DNA of 64,000 nt from NCBI GenBank assembly GCA_963170055.1, contig CAUJGJ010000397.1, forward strand, positions 5,706,001 to 5,770,000, in the 5' to 3' direction. Both the position numbers and the translations under genes were made by a program. The DNA is from Halisarca cf. caerulea. Lineage: Eukaryota; Porifera; Demospongiae; Chondrillida; Halisarcidae. The notes under the pieces are model-generated. The model worked only from the letters and a program-made list of their open reading frames with translations. It was not told the DNA's origin and did no database searches. This document shows positions 33,180-45,659 of this stretch, in pieces; positions within the stretch are counted from its first letter, which is position 1, and every line of letters begins with the position of its first letter.

Positions 33180-35882
33180 TTAAAACGTTCTAAATGTCAC
33201 TGCCTGAAAAACATCCGAAGAGTCAGAAGCGTCGTTGTCCACTCCAGAACCTTCTTCACCTTCTTCCACTGACTCAACCAAGGGATTTTGTTCTTCTTCA
33301 CTCTCTTGAGCATTTATAGCCCACTTCGGTCCCTGTTGGGGAGATAGCTCGGAAGGTGAACCTAGCACTCTCTTCTTTGTTTGGAACTTCCCCTTTCTGT
33401 TGTTTTTCTCATGGCAGCTGTCCAACTTTCTTATAAAATGTGTAATCACTGCATTGTGTGAATAATTATGATTACCAGTGAGTTATGTGTAATTATTCTG
33501 CATGAAGATGTTACTTACAATCAGATCTCCATGTTAGTTCATGACAAACAATTTCCCCTTCATCATCTCCGGCACTCTCCTCAGTCATAAAATGATATGA
33601 CAGTTCCTTTCATTTGCTGAGTTCCTTACCTGGCTTCACATACCTTTCCCTTCTTTTAAACAGCTGCAGAGAATACAATCATGGAAAGAGATTATGTTAA
33701 TTTATTGTAACAGTTACAGCATGTGTCATGTGACATACATTTCTTTGTGCTTGCTTTATTCGCCTGTTTTGGTTATTTTCTGCCACCTTTGCAACCCTAA
33801 AGGGTTTACTATCATTTACTTCACACCTGCGGCTTTCAAAGTACCTGTAGACAGCTCTTAACAAATAGTACAATGCTGTTGAATATCAAAAATATGTGTA
33901 AGCTACACAGGGGCATTATAGCGTATTTTAGAATGTGGGGATTTTAGGTGACAAAGTATTGGAATGTAGGGAATTTGTCACCTTTTTCATACACGTCATG
34001 ACTACCTCTTAGGGAAACGTCACATTTGTCATCACAAGTTGCATAATCTCTGTCTGTAGTGGGGAATGTTTACATATTGCGGGAGCTACGATTCGAACTT
34101 TTGCACCGCCAAATCTGTCATTTTAAAGCTTTGAAAAGACAGATATGGTGATTAAAAGTATCAAATACCGCATATGGACAATTTGCATACACAAAAGTTG
34201 CAATGAAGGACCACTCGAGCAAAGGTATTCACCCAAAATTCCCAAAATTGGTATCTGAAGCCTAGATATCTCACTAAAGTATCCAAACAATATCAGAATC
34301 ATACAATAATACCCCATTAATACTGACGGTGGGAGGATTAAACAATAAAATAATACGAAGATCAGTTAAAATGTCTGTAACTCACCCATAATCGTTCGCA
34401 AGCAAAGATCGATTTATCAGAATCAAAGATTAAGTGTCCAACTTCCTTCGCTCGAAAAACTAAACAAAACGACGAACCTAACTTTGATAGCGAAACTCTA
34501 ACAGTAACATAGCAAATTTTCATGCACGCAACTATCTTGGAATGATACGTAACGTCATCAATGATGTCACATCAAAATGGCGGCTTTGAACCTGTTTCAA
34601 AAAGAATGTAGAATCCGCATGTCTAGATGGCCCTTCTTTGCGACGAAGACTGTAAAAACTTTTTCAAAGTTCCCTTGTACATTCGTTTATTCTGAGCGGA
34701 GAAAATATAATCAGGTATGCAAAAGATATAAGCATTTTTGTGGTTTAATTTTCACTTTTATTCAGCGGAAAAGTACATTTTTGGTTATATCTATGTCATT
34801 TGGGGTTATATATTTTCCGCTCAGGAATACCTTATGTAGTCGACTATACTCTTTCATTTGATACTAGTTTTGCCCCTATTGAAGCACTTCTAGACGTGCG
34901 GACATCGACACTTACTGCAAAAACAGTATTTTTCTAGATTCATATTTACTTAGTTTTGCATACAATATGGGCTTGTTTCTTGGGTTTAATGTTTCGATAA
35001 TAAGCATAAAAATGTGTAGAAGATGTAAAATGAGCCAGAAATTATTTCTGCGAGACAAAATCCTGATGTATTTGTCACCCCTTTTTGGCAGCAGCCATTT
35101 TTTTATTAGTCTGAAATCTGCTATAATGAGCCTGTGTACATCTAACATCTTACTTTTCAAAATTGCATCTTCTGTGTCTTTGTGTTTTCCATTTAGATAT
35201 TTTAGAAGGTGATCTTCGACAGACTGGTTTTCCACAGCTGTGTACCTGTGTGTATAGGATTTGACTGAGTGTGTATGTCATATGGATCAGTGAAATTCAA
35301 TGATATAAAGTTATTAATAAGAAGAATATCTATGTTATACGTATAACCACTCATTGCATGACACAAAGTTCTCAGTACCCAAATCTTGGCTTGAATTGCT
35401 TTTCTTTTTTATAGCTACTATGAAGGCTTTTTACTGAAGCCTGTAGTACAGATAACAATAACTTATAACAACACAGAGCAAAGTATAAATGTTGTGCTAG
35501 CATGTGTAGCAGAACTTACAGAAATACTACTAGGCAACCTAATTTTAGAACCAGAGGATGCTGTTCCTGAAGTTTTAGCTTCTTTCAAGACCTGTATTTC
35601 CTTTGCCATGGTTTCCAAGTCCTCTCTCAATTCGAGGTTTTCTTTCCTCAATTGCTCAATGGCTGATTGTTGTTGTGTACTGCCTGATAAAAGCATGTCC
35701 AATTTTTGATGTAGACTGATACTACCAGAGGAAGGGGTAACATTTTCATGGTCCGGTGACTGGTAAAGTGAAGGATTCGCCCTTTGCTGAGGTCTTTCAC
35801 TACTTGGGGTTGCAAAAAACTGAGAACCTAAGTAAGCACCACTGTTGACACTACTGAACATCACTCCTCCAATATTGAACAT
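33180..35882 (-). pseudogene. Spliced minus-strand gene of unknown function with coiled coil and acidic tail
   Basis: Exon 35882-35521 has a Ser/Gln-rich start and a coiled coil (IEQLRKENLELREDLET). Then, after a long intron containing the left arm of the giant inverted repeat, come 33844-33739 (YFESRRCEVNDSK...NRRIKQAQRN), 33663-33519 (FKRRERYVKPG..., MTEESAGDDEGEIVCHELTWRSD) and 33448-33180 (FIRKLDSCHEKNNRKGK, acidic end). The last two exons join in phase (WRSD-LITHF). One in-frame TGA lies in exon 33663-33519 and exon 1 does not join exon 2 in phase, so exons are missing or the copy is broken. I recall similar repeated predicted genes in sponges and cnidarians. The function is unknown; DNA or chromatin binding is only a guess. 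Confidence 0.5.
33905..35140 (+). repeat. Giant inverted repeat, left arm (about 1.2 kb)
   Basis: The outer part (33905-34390) is the reverse complement of 41913-42397, and the inner part (34476-35140) of 37490-38137. The outer end reads ctacacaggggcattata. About 85 bp (34391-34475) have no counterpart, at the point where the right arm is interrupted by the Harbinger element. Similarity is very high by eye. Confidence 0.85.
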
Positions 35883-35948
35883 TGCTGCGAAAAAAAAACA
35901 CAACATGAGTAACCGTAGCTATATGGAAATAATTCGTGACTGTTGAAA

Positions 35949-37209
35949 ATGGTGGAGAAAATGGATAACGTTGACTCAACTGATTTAAGTAGTTCTTCGG
36001 AATCTAATCAAGAATTGGAGCTTTCATCACTCAGTGGTATGGACAAACTGTATAGAAGGAATACGATAGAAGAGAAAAGGGGGGGGATAAGAAACACAAA
36101 AAAGAAACAAAAGCGATCGGCTTTGCTATCCTCCAGAGAGGTCAATTGCAAGGAAGTTACACAACAACGCTTGGTTCTAGCGCAAGAACGTCTGTCTTTG
36201 GAAAAAAGGTTTTGATCGAAGGCAGAATCAGAAACGAAAATGTTCAAGGGCATGGCAAGGACCTATTTTGATCAGTATTGTTAGGAGGTTCAACGAAGGA
36301 AAGAAGCTTGCTGGGTTAAACACTAGAATCCAGCACCAATGTTGCAGCAAACCCAAAGACTACATATATATAAGTCCAGAAAATCTTGAGGATCCTATAA
36401 TTGATGATCACCAGGAAAGGGTCTATTTTGGCAGAGGTAGTTTCGGGATTGTTAAGGTACAAATGTATTGTGGGTTAAAAGTAGCCGTCAAGAAATTTCT
36501 TCCAAGAACTGTTAGGGAAGATGTAAAGAGGGAGGCTTACTTTCTTGCCCATTTTTGCCATCCACATTTGCCACTGCTAATTGGCATTATTACTGCATCA
36601 CTGCCATTTAAACTTGTAATGCAAGTTCATGGGGTTGACGAAAGTGGCTTTCAGGCTACTACTGTATGGAGTGAGTTGAAAACACACTAATAAGTCCCAG
36701 CAGGTAGTGGTTGGCCTATTTTGACCTGTCAACTAATGGAAGCCATGCAGTATCTCCATTCACGAGCAGAGTGTCTGCATATTGACATCAAATGCAACAA
36801 CCTTCTGCTGACAAAGAGTGATCTATCCAGTGTGCCATCAAGCTCAAAAGCTGATTTACCTGCATTTAATTCCCAAATAGTGCTAATTGATTTTGGAAAA
36901 GCTACAACTATTAAAGAACAACGCAGATTAATTTTAACTGAAGATGAGAAGGCTACTTACAAAGTTAGATATCACCACATAGCATCTGAGGTAGCTGATG
37001 GCATTACTCCCTTTACTATAGAGAGCGACATGTATGCTGCAGGTAATTTTATACAAAGGATACATGCTGACAGAAGGTACTACAAGTTTCCTGAAGAAGT
37101 TCAGCCCCAAAAAACATATGTAATGGAACGCTGCCCGTCGCCTATTTTCAAACATCGCCCGAGTGCAAGCTATTTACTCAAAGCAATCTGTGATGTTATA
37201 CACACTTGA
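35949..37209 (+). pseudogene. Protein kinase-like gene between inverted-repeat arms, interrupted
   Basis: 35949-36215 is a polar N-terminus. After a frame change, 36268-36690 gives the N lobe: glycine loop FGRGSFGIVKV, VAVKKF (ATP lysine) and REAYFLAHFCHP (C-helix Glu). Two consecutive stops (36688-36693) follow, and the same frame continues with the C lobe 36721-37209: LHIDIKCNNLLL (catalytic Asp and Asn, with Ile where RD kinases have Arg) and VLIDFGKAT (DFG). The activation end HIASEVADG stands for APE. The fold would be a Ser/Thr or dual-specificity kinase. The gap between 36690 and 36721 encodes plausible kinase residues, so the stops are nonsense changes or define an unrecognised intron. 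It is flanked by the inverted repeats, so it may be cargo of a mobile element. Confidence 0.75.
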
Positions 37210-37489
37210 ACACAACAGTATATACATATTATGTTACAGTAGTTTAACTTTACAATCATAGGACATCATTCTGTGCAATATTTTATTTGTTAGTATACCA
37301 TGTAGACTGAGTATTTTGATTACTTTTGTTTAGATTGCAATAATTGTTGATCATTGACAAGTTATGTAATTTAAAAGCAATTATAAAATTACATAATAAT
37401 AAAATGCATGGACGATCATGCATGTTATGCATGAAACAGATCACATGTTTATACGCAGTGGTAGAGGGCATGCAATACACGGGCTCATT

Positions 37490-38137
37490 ATAGCAGATTT
37501 CAGACTAATAAAAAAATGGCTGCTGCAAAAAAGGGGTGACAAATACATCAGGATTTTGTCTCGCAGAAATAATTTCTGGCTCATTTTACATCTTCTACAC
37601 ATTTTTATGCTTATTGCCGAAACATTAAACCCAAGAAACAAGCCCATATTGTATGCAAAACTAAGTAAATACGAATCTAGAAAAATACTGTTTTTGCAGT
37701 AAATGTCGATGTCGGCACGTCTAGAAGTACTTCAATAGGGGCAAAACTAGTATCGAATGAAAGAGTAAAGTCGACTGCATAGGTATTCCTGAGCGGAAAA
37801 TATATAACCCCAAATGACATAGATATAACCAAAAATGTACTTTTCCGCTGAATAAAAGTGAAAAATAAACCATAAAAATGCTTATATCTTTTGCATACCT
37901 GATTAGATTTTCTCCGCTCAGAATAAACGAATGTATAAGGGAACTTTGAAAAAGTTTTTGCAGTCTTCGTCGCAAAGAAGGGCCATCTAGACGTGCGGAT
38001 TCTACATTCTTTTCGAGACAGGTTCAAAGCCGCCATTTTAATGTGACATTATTGATGACGTTACGTATCATTCCAAGATAGTCGCACGCATGAAAATTTG
38101 CTATGTTACTGTTAGAGTTTCACTATCAAAGTTAAGG
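37490..38137 (-). repeat. Giant inverted repeat, right arm, inner part
   Basis: Complementary to about 34476-35140. It breaks off at ggcgggttcacaatatg where the Harbinger region begins; the outer part of the arm resumes at about 41913. Confidence 0.85.
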
Positions 38138-38366
38138 CGGGTTCACAATATGATGAAAGCAGGTATTTTCATTTCGTTTCGTGACGTTTCGTCGTTTCGT
38201 ATGTTTTGTGAACACGATACGAAAATGGCGGACAGATACGAAACGAAACGTACGGTTTGAATAGAAACGATTTCTATTCTACCGTCATGAACGAAACGCT
38301 TTCACACCTTTTGACCAATGAAATCAGTCGCTAACTACCTGCCACGTGGTCCCAATTTGGCGCGAA

Positions 38367-39872
38367 ATGGATGTAGAGAAGCTTATTGAAGCTGTACGCG
38401 AATATCCTTGTGTTTGGAAGGTAGGAACTTCGATCAAGACACATTTAGAGCTTCATGCGCATATCTTAGATAATGTATCATCTTTTCAAGGTGAAAGCCA
38501 AAGGTTTTCACGATAGAATTGCAAGGGAGAGCGCCTGGAAAGAAGTTGCTGTTAAGGTGAGCTGGTGCATCAGACAGGCCAGGCCTGTATATTATATAGA
38601 CTTTCAGATCAGCTTTATTCTTGCAAGTTGAGTGTACGTAGGCTAGGAGTACAAGTTGCATTACTAAACAAACTTCACAGTATACCCTACTAAAGCCAGG
38701 AATATTTGTAAAAAGGAACAACATAATATAATTTTATTATATACCAGCACTATAGCCATTATAGTATATATTGGCAAGTGTATATACAAATTTAAGAAAC
38801 ATTTTTTTCCACTGTGCTCAGGTTGGAGGGGAGTTTAGTTCACAAGATTGTGAAACGAAGTGGAAATCATTAAGGGAAAAGTATGTCCGTGAAGACAAAA
38901 AGGTCCGCGACAAGAAGTCAGGAGATGCGGGTGGTGTGGTCATAATCTCAACATGGCCATACTTTAAAGTGATGGACTTCGTCAAGGATACGATTACACA
39001 TAAAAGGTAGTGATCTCACTAATCATACGGTACCCAAATGTTTTGCACTTGCATGAGTCTGTACGTCAAGGTAGTATGTTTTTAGCTCAAGCTTTTACAT
39101 TAAATAGCACCACATCAAACCTTGTGCCGGCCACCAAAAAGCCCATTGTTGAAACATCTTCAGTATCTGGTCCAATCACTATTGATGTAGAAGATGGTGA
39201 TGACAATGAAAGTGCTGCTACTGATGAGTTAGTTCTTTACACATGCAACAGTGTCCTTTCATACATGTCATTAAATTGTCCCAGCACTTTAATTACAGTG
39301 AGCTTGAAGCCTGCAGCACTGGTACAGGATCATCTTCCGTTACTGTGGTTGCAACAAAAAGTGCTGCAGAACCTCAGCCTAAGAAGAAAAGAAAAATACG
39401 CCATGGCCAGACACTTTCAGATGATGTTGACAAGTACCTTGTATCGACACTGAATACCTTAACAAAAGAAAACTTGAAGGCCGACTGTGATAATGATGAA
39501 GAAGGAATGTATGGGGAACATGTCGCAAGCCGTTTACGGAAGCTGTCAAAGCAGCAAAAAGCACTGGCCTACATCGAAATAGATCGGCTCTTTTATTCAA
39601 TAGAATTCGGTCCGGGAGCTTTTCCATCTGCTCCTTACGCATCACACATCACCCACCCATCTCCACCAAGCATGCAACCGCATCACACCAACATGCAACC
39701 ACATCCGACCAACATGATGCAACCACATACACCTCTCTCACAACATCCATCTCCCCAAGGAATGCAACCACATACACCTTTGCCACAAAACTCATCTCCC
39801 ACAAACATGCTGCCACATACACCTCTCGCAATACCACAAGACTTCAATGCATATCAAGAACTTCAAGAATAA
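38367..39872 (+). CDS. MADF-BESS DNA-binding protein of Harbinger element
   Basis: Exons: 38367-38420 (MDVEKLIEAVREYPCVWK), 38491-38556 (GFHDRIARESAWKEVAVK), 38822-39006 (CETKWKSLREKYVRE) and a last region from about 39084 with a probable intron near 39225-39300, ending at 39872. The first three make a MADF (Myb/SANT-like) domain of normal order. LSKQQKALAYIEIDRLFYSIEF near residue 190 fits a BESS motif, followed by a His/Pro/Gln/Met-rich tail with repeats of the type MQPHTPLS. In Harbinger systems this partner imports the transposase into the nucleus and binds the transposon ends. Splice sites are GT-AG. No stop is seen within the exons I can place. Confidence 0.75.
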
Positions 39873-39917
39873 GTACTATATGGACTCAGGAGATATTACG
39901 TAGTTAAATATATTATA

Positions 39918-41090
39918 TTAGGATGTGCGGTTGACATGTGTGTATTGCCATGATAACTCTCCTTGTTGACTATTGAAATAAGTCTTGAAGGAATCACGAT
40001 ATTGGGCTGATGTACGTGAGTACCTATAAAGGGAATTAGAGGGGACCATGAATGTGGACAATAATGTATGATGATGGGAATTCAATAGCATACCTGTTAC
40101 TTTCCACACGGGAGACTGTGGCCATTCCAGAATTACAGTCTGTATCGCCTCTCCATGACCCTGCCAAGGTGTTACCACTTCCATCCTCTCCATCGGTGAA
40201 TCCAGGAGGGCAGTAGACACTTGATTCTGTTGTTCTCAGGTAGTTGTAAAGGGCAACAGCTGCCTTTGTATAAACAACAGCACGGCTGGGTTCAGCAATA
40301 ATTGGCCTTCGAAAAATCCTCCATCTTGCTGCTAAGATTCCAAAGGCATTCTCAATTACCCTTCTTGCTCTACTGAGCCTGTAGTTGAATACTCTTTGAT
40401 CTTCTATATAAAGAAGGGAAGTATAGAAATAACTATATTGATCCATAAGACTGGCCTAAGCTAGGGAGGTTTCGTCCTGGATAGGGCCTCAACATGTAGT
40501 CTTTAAGAGAGAAAGCTTCGTCACCTACTATCACATAAGGCAGATCTGGTCCAGTTGTGCCTGGAAAACAAGCAAGATCTATAATTTGAACAAATTTAGC
40601 GTGTATATACAATCCACACAAAATGCATCTACATACCTGGTAGAGGCGATGGTTTTGGTATTGGCAATGAATTGTCACAAAGAGCACGACCAAATAAGGA
40701 ATTACTAAGAACGCCACCATCACTGCATCTTCCAGCATCACCAATGTCTACTAGTATGAATCTGTGAGGGTACCATAATACTGAGTCTCATATAATTGGC
40801 AAAAGGTCACGTGAACAATTATAATTTAACATGCAAGCCATAAATACATGTAGTAACATATACAACACACTCAGATAGACGGTCGACATTGCACTCATGC
40901 ATGATTACCTGTAATGAGCATCACAAACAGCCAGCAATACAATGGAGTGACTTCCTTTATAGTTGAAAAACTCTGACCCAGCATTCATTGGTGCTTGCAG
41001 AGTGATGTGCTTTCCATTAATGGCACCTAATAGATAGCATATTTTTATCAACATGTATTGCAGATTCAGAAACACCTGCCTTGGTATTCT

Positions 41091-41157
<67 letters not shown>

Positions 41158-41634
41158 CTAATAAATACAGTGTCATGTGGTGCATACTTTGTTAATAATA
41201 GTGCTATAGGAATTCTTGTTTACTCAAAACCTACCGATACAGTGAGGAAAATTCCACATTTGTGAAAACTGTTGGCTAATGCCTTCCCATTCAGCCTCAG
41301 ATGCTGGAGCCTTCACATACTGTGGCATCAATACTTCCTACAAAGCTTCACAGGTTTCTCTCACAATTCCTGACACTGTAGATCGCCCAATTCTGAAGCT
41401 GAATGACAGGGACACCTAATGACATGAAATGCAGTTGCCATCAACAAGAATGCTATAGCTGCTTTATTACATATTATGAATTTAGCTAAAAGCTCATTGA
41501 TAAGCATACATGTATGCTCAATTACCTGTGAATTTCCAGTAGCAAGGTACCTTAATGTGAGTGCCAGTCTCTCTACAGGTGAGATACCTACTCTCACTTG
41601 GCTGCCATAGTGACGGCGCGTTAAATAGGGAGAA
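39918..41634 (-). CDS. PIF/Harbinger transposase (HARBI1-like nuclease), first catalytic Asp position altered
   Basis: Exons in order: 41634-41525 ([20 protein letters not shown]), about 41405-41233 ([19 protein letters not shown], then [16 protein letters not shown]), about 41027-40912 ([29 protein letters not shown]), about 40755-40637 ([17 protein letters not shown]), 40560-about 40090 ([40 protein letters not shown]) and 40023-39918 ([14 protein letters not shown]). This is the Harbinger domain order. Where the family has Asp in the IDGKH motif this copy reads INGKH (AAT), the second exon ends in TAG in place of a family residue, and the upstream N-terminal exon is missing. So it is nearly complete but likely inactive. 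A TA microsatellite fills one intron. Confidence 0.8.
41095..41154. repeat. TA microsatellite
   Basis: About 30 uninterrupted TA units inside an intron of the Harbinger transposase gene. Confidence 0.97.
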
Positions 41635-41912
41635 ATCTACATTATGATAGCAGATTGTTAATGAGACATCATCTTTAAAATTTGAATTTGATTCAGTTAT
41701 TGTTTTATAAAGTCATTATCTAAAGTATACACTGACGTGTGTGGCCACCAGACAAACTATCACGGCCTATAATGTACAGATACCCTGGCTCATGCAGTCT
41801 TTCACTGTATTATTAAATACAGTGGAAAAAACTTAATACAATGACACCACTAACCAACTACAGTCCATGAACAAACTCAGACTTCTGCATTACTAACCTG
41901 AGCTAATACGAT

Positions 41913-42397
41913 TATGGGTGAGTTACAGACATTTTAACTGATCTTCGTATTATTTTATTGTTTAATCCTCCCACCGTCAGTATTAATGGGGTATTATCGT
42001 ATGATTCTGATATTGTTTGGATACTTTAGTGAGATATCTAGGCTTCAGATGCCAATTTTGGGAATTTTGGGTGAATGCCTTTGCTTGAATAGTTCTTCAT
42101 TGCAACTTTTGTGTACGCAAATTGTCCATATGCAGTATTTGATACTTTTAATCACCATATCTGTCTTTTAAAGGCTTTAAAATGACAGATTTGGCAGTGC
42201 AAAAGTTCGAATCGTAACTCCCGCAATATGTAAACATTCCCCGCTACAGACAGAGATTATGCAACTTGTGATGACAAATGTGACGTTTCCCTAAGAGGTA
42301 GTCATGACGTGTATGAAAAAGGTGACAAATACCCTACATTCCAATACTTTGTCACCTAAAATCCCCACATTCTAAAACATGCTATAATGCCCCTGTG
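41913..42397 (-). repeat. Giant inverted repeat, right arm, outer part
   Basis: Reverse complement of about 33905-34390, ending gcccctgtgtag. It cuts into the last coding part of the CACTA/Plavaka-like transposase, whose frame is readable to 42400 and then runs into repeat sequence. Confidence 0.85.
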
Positions 42398-45055
42398 TAG
42401 TAACAGTCACCGTTATTGCAGGATGGTCAAATATGAAGGGTAAAGTGACGTGGGTACAGCGATTGCAGAGGTAAGAATGACCATTTGCAAACTGGATATG
42501 ACGTGGTTTCTTTGATAACTGCCAGCTCTTTTCTGGAAGGCTGCTCTGATTCCCATTGGATTTCCTCCAATGTACAAATGCAAATACTAATTTGATTTCT
42601 TTGCCGCTATAGGTTAATTTAACCTCCTTGAAAAACTGCATTTCACCAACATTCAGTTGTAGATGCTCTGCATGAGGTTGAACTGGTCAATTAGCCACGA
42701 TCATGGATGAGCTGGCATTAGAATTGAGTACAAATGACCCAATCAAATCATTACTAATCAACACTTTCCCGAACTTCAGGTAGAATCTAGATACATCAGA
42801 TTGTACATTAAATAAATCCAAAATTAGGTAGCAGGGAACTAAGAACACTGGTCAATCGCATATATTGCAAGTCATTGAAAACTCTTTCCCTAAATGGTCC
42901 AATCGTTTTCACCATAATGCTGAAAGCTTTCAGCATATCCAAAGGAATGCTCATGGGACCAAATGGTAATTCCAGCAATTGGACTACACCACAAGGCTGT
43001 TGGCAATGCAGCTTGAAAACTTTTGTCCATCAGGTCTTCACATGAAACAAATGCACTGGACTGGGATTCAAGAAATTTTTTCATAATTTGTGACTCAATG
43101 CCTTGATTGTTTGTATGAAAAGAACCCAGAATTCCATTGAAACGCTCAAAAGAGTACAACCAAAATGCATAAGTTGGTCCATAGTTGTGGAGACTTCACT
43201 CTAAATGCAGATGCTGGTGCATGTTCATAGTGCAGCTTTTCTCCCCATAAATTGCACTAAACTGTGTGTAGAATTTCTGCAAAATCACATCTGCTTCGCT
43301 GATATGTGGGACTCTGAGAATTCACCAACAAACCAATTTGCATGCTCTTACAAATAAAGTCCAACAGTCTAAATGTTCCCTACCCAATACATTCCATAAT
43401 AAAACAGTTGAATATATGGTAATCCAGTTTCTCCACTGGTCTGCTGTGAAGCCACCAAAATGTGAAGTCAGTTTTGAAGATAGCCGTTCGATGCCATCTG
43501 GAATTACAAACTTGCTAATGTCCTCTTCAAGAGCATTAAGTTGGTGGTGTGTTAGTATGTTACTGGTCTCAGGATGACCTAACCAGACTTCCAAGACATG
43601 TTTCCCAGTGCCTAAACAAATTATCCATGGGGTATACTACAGGGAATCGTGATGGATCGAAATATGCTAGCTCTAAAAGTACAGAATATCGTAGGCCTTT
43701 CAGTGACTCAGCTTGTTGTAGTGTGGTTTTTGTTCCACTTTTAAAGGGTGTATAAAAAACCATTTAAAAATGGCAAAAGGATGTAGGATTGACACAGGAT
43801 CATGCAAAAAGCCATTATCAAAAAAGGATTCTTCAAAAACACTTGGAACAAGGGTAAGTTGCAAAACCGGTACAGGGCTAGGTGGGCAAAAGGGCAAGAC
43901 AGGCATAGGGCTAGACAAACATAGGCTACACATACATGAAGCTAGACGGGTATAGGGCTAGACAGAGTTTAGTTGGACTGAGTGCACCCTGTGCAAATTC
44001 CTACATCCCGCATGTGCAGCACATTATACAGTATATATGTGCTGCGGGATATAGGAAGTGTCATAAATGTCTTTGCAAGAAGACCGGTGATCTCTATTGG
44101 TACGCACAACCCAAGTACTTTTATCGTATCCAGAATGATTAGTCCAACATGACTCATTGTTGCGGACATGAACAAAAGGCTTCAGGCACTTGTTGCATGC
44201 TAAAGAGGCTTTGATACTGGGAAATCCAACTAATTTATGCATTGCAGGTATGTCACAAGCAACACAACTAATAGCCACATGGACAAGAACAGTTTGAGTT
44301 TGCCCACATTTTGATACAGTTATTGGGATTCCATCAGTCCATGAATTCAGTAACTCTATCTGAAGTGGTTTCAAATAACTATTCATATTTAAACGAGGTT
44401 CGGAGGGACCAGGAATAATTCCAACAAGTACTATATTACCAGGATGATTTCTTAAATGAGCTGGAAGATTCTGGATTGTCATGTAAATACCACCAACTGA
44501 ATAGCGTCCATGCTTGAAAAGTGAGAACCAGTCAACATTCAAGGTTAGCAAGTAATTGTAAGGTGCACTCAAGAAATTGTTGAATTCTTCCCAAACCAAG
44601 CCATCATAAACATCACACATATATCCAAAATCCCTAAATCTGGGACGTGTCCTCCAACGTCCACAGCATACAATAAAACCTGACCTATTCAAGAGATTTT
44701 GTAAAGCCTTATGCAGGCTTTGATAAGGAAACACCTTCTTGGGTTTTATTAGTGTACCAGACTTTGTTTTAACGACTTTCATTAATTGCACCCCACATTC
44801 CTTCCTCTTACATATCATAGGATCATTTGGGTATGACTTGTGGGTACAAGTGGTCAACACCATTTTTCCTCCTCGCATACAACTTTTCTGGTCATAAACA
44901 GAGTCACACTTAGGGCATACAATAAATTGAATAAAGTCAGCCTGTTGCAGAATGGCTCTCCATAGGCCTTCTCTGGTTACTGGTATCTGCTTTGATGACA
45001 CCCTCAAGGGTTCACAAGTAAAGGCACTACCCAAGGCAAACCAAAGGTATTTTAA
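42398..45055 (-). pseudogene. CACTA/Plavaka-like transposase remnant
   Basis: Minus strand. 45055-44046 is open: zinc-type cysteines (CPKCDSVYD, CKRKECG), YQSLHKALQNLLNRSGF, CDVYDGLVWEEF, LNVDWFSLF, YSVGGIYMTIQNLP, IIPGPSEPRLNMN and a VACDIPAMHKLVGF stretch: the transposase_21/Plavaka-type core. A dispersed repeat (43745-44040) then interrupts it. 43763-43569 (ELAYFDPSRFPVVYPMDNLF), 43594-43322 (TADQWRNWITIYS) and 43190-42890 (FWLYSFERFNGILGSFHTNN) follow in separate frames, then 42641-42400 (C-terminal VFAFVHWRKS). Several indels and stops make it inactive. The N-terminus is cut by a hairpin repeat at 45056-45118. In this family the enzyme cuts and pastes elements with CACTA-type ends, which I could not locate. 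Confidence 0.8.
43745..44040. repeat. Copy of the 295-bp dispersed repeat inside the CACTA-like remnant
   Basis: It closely matches the units at 19062-19680 (ggattgacacagga, acttggaacaagggtaagtt, cagggctaggtgggcaaa, gagtgcaccctgtgcaaatt). It interrupts the transposase frame, so it moved after that gene arrived. Confidence 0.8.
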
Positions 45056-45118
45056 CAAGTGATTTGAGTTTAAAAAACTCATGGGCCGCCTACGGCCCTG
45101 GAAACTCGAATCACTTGG
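45056..45118. repeat. Foldback hairpin (CAAGTGATTYGAGT type)
   Basis: caagtgatttgagtttaaaa pairs with the complement ending actcgaatcacttgg. The same type of hairpin ends the repeat copies at 54941-55303 and 63029-63379. It truncates the CACTA-like transposase N-terminus. Confidence 0.75.
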
Positions 45119-45201
45119 AAATCATCCTCACGGAATTGAAAGATCCTGGGCCTGAGATATAATGCATGGTTTTGTGTAGACTAAGTGTTGTATGAAAAAT
45201 A

Positions 45202-45203
<2 letters not shown>

Positions 45204-45238
<35 letters not shown>

Positions 45239-45272
45239 ACAGTGTGTGTGCGTGTGTGTGTGTGTGTGTGTA

Positions 45273-45315
<43 letters not shown>

Positions 45316-45343
45316 CATGTGTTGACTAAGTGTTGTATGATAA

Positions 45344-45401
<58 letters not shown>

Positions 45402-45611
45402 GGGTGGGTGTGCATGTGTGTATGTGTGCGTGTGTTTGTGTGTATGTGTGTGGGTGTGTATGTGTGTGTGTGTACCAGTTTCTGGAATTATTGTGTTCTA
45501 TTGTGCTTCTTCACATGAAGACTAAATTAAATCCCAAATGGAAAGGATGGTGAGTTTGATAGCATTTTTGTGCTTGTGAATCAATACATTCATGCAGGTG
45601 TGTGTGTGTGT

Positions 45612-45659
<48 letters not shown>

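Larger units (their letters stand above)
38138..41905. mobile_element. PIF/Harbinger transposon inserted in the inverted-repeat arm
   Basis: The segment interrupts the right arm of the large inverted repeat. It contains the two genes expected for Harbinger: a MADF-BESS DNA-binding protein (plus strand) and a nuclease-type transposase (minus strand), convergent with 45 bp between stops. The left end may start ggcgggttcacaata after a TAA. A matching right TIR was not found, so the right boundary is set only by where the arm resumes and the right end may be lost. Confidence 0.75.
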
